Positions 50,969 to 51,001 of a DNA stretch of 51,001 nucleotides are shown here, in pieces. Source of the stretch: Thermoplasmata archaeon (GTDB lineage: Archaea; Thermoplasmatota; Thermoplasmata; Methanomassiliicoccales; Methanomethylophilaceae); contig SUST01000010.1 of the NCBI GenBank assembly GCA_015063285.1, forward strand, positions 1 through 51,001, read 5' to 3'. Made by a program: the position numbers and the translations under genes. The first letter of the stretch is position 1. Every line of letters begins with the position of its first letter. Below the pieces are notes generated by a model. It was not told the DNA's origin and did no database searches. It saw nothing but the letters and a program-made list of their open reading frames with translations.

Positions 50969-51001
50969 ATGGTTGACGAGAAAGCAATCCAAGCGGCACA
51001 G
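50969..51001 (+). CDS. Start of an unidentified gene (runs off the window)
   Basis: ATG 50969 opens MVDEKAIQAAQ before the window ends. A TATA-like box at 50931-50940 supports a real start with a near-leaderless transcript. Eleven residues are too few to name the product. Confidence 0.45.
   Translation, partial: MVDEKAIQAAQ

Noticed and set aside
1-51001. tRNA genes, CRISPR arrays, insertion sequences or prophage
   Set aside because: No cloverleaf with a T-arm consensus, no regularly spaced repeats, and no transposase, integrase or terminal repeats were seen.

Overview
The window is archaeal chromosome, most likely from a methyl-reducing methanogen of the order Methanomassiliicoccales (class Thermoplasmata). 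The grounds are a methylotrophic methanogenesis cluster (methylcobamide:CoM methyltransferase, corrinoid protein, RamA), archaeal information genes (FEN1, Hel308, L40e, archaeal MAT, Cgi121, TrmY, archaeal topoisomerase IA), Thermoplasmata-like surface proteins and, most tellingly, apparent use of UAG as a sense codon. None of the 45 complete genes ends in TAG (41 TGA, 4 TAA), while trmY is intact only if an in-frame TAG at codon 52 is decoded, presumably as pyrrolysine. No pyl genes, rRNA, tRNA, CRISPR array or insertion sequence were seen.

Layout. 1-5155: 5' part of ileS (minus), a promoter region with inverted repeats, then mtaA/mtbA-like, corrinoid protein and ramA. 5180-8259: a tightly packed minus-strand operon rpe-fen1-tatD-tcdA. 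8354-13238: a small Zn protein, RNase Z, a divergent HTH-CBS regulator facing S-adenosylmethionine synthetase over a palindrome, an HTH protein coupled to a TIM-barrel protein, and ribosomal protein L40e. 13374-17038: receiver-DUF835 protein, enolase, nicotinate phosphoribosyltransferase. 17039-22602: a small Cys-rich protein behind a possibly pseudoknotted leader, topoisomerase IA, an anchored propeller-like surface protein, NikR and a coiled-coil protein, with several palindromic regulatory elements between them.

22603-26433: a GC-rich, roughly 290-nt hairpin-rich region that looks like an RNA gene with five hairpins sharing a GGUCA/GGUCC-type loop, the amber-containing trmY, an asparagine-synthase-like ATP pyrophosphatase and two tandem ATP-grasp ligases. 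26485-32748: folC, endonuclease III, hypA, hypD, a DUF6884-like protein and Hel308. 32752-35497: thrB-thrC and the KEOPS subunit cgi121. 35568-38893: a mevalonate-pathway operon (HTH regulator, HMG-CoA synthase, thiolase, DUF35 protein) in which the thiolase has Gly where the nucleophilic Cys is expected. 39015-51001: aconitase, ABC-F ATPase, a Big2-type surface protein, YigZ, a PutP-type symporter, an MMPL/RND exporter and the first 11 codons of another gene.

Methyl transfer to coenzyme M (1600-5155), nickel handling (NikR, HypA, HypD) and SAM supply fit a hydrogen-dependent methylotroph. Many genes have a TATA-like box about 25 bases upstream of the start codon, which suggests short-leader or leaderless transcripts. 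Functional calls come from reading the sequence; no database search was run.
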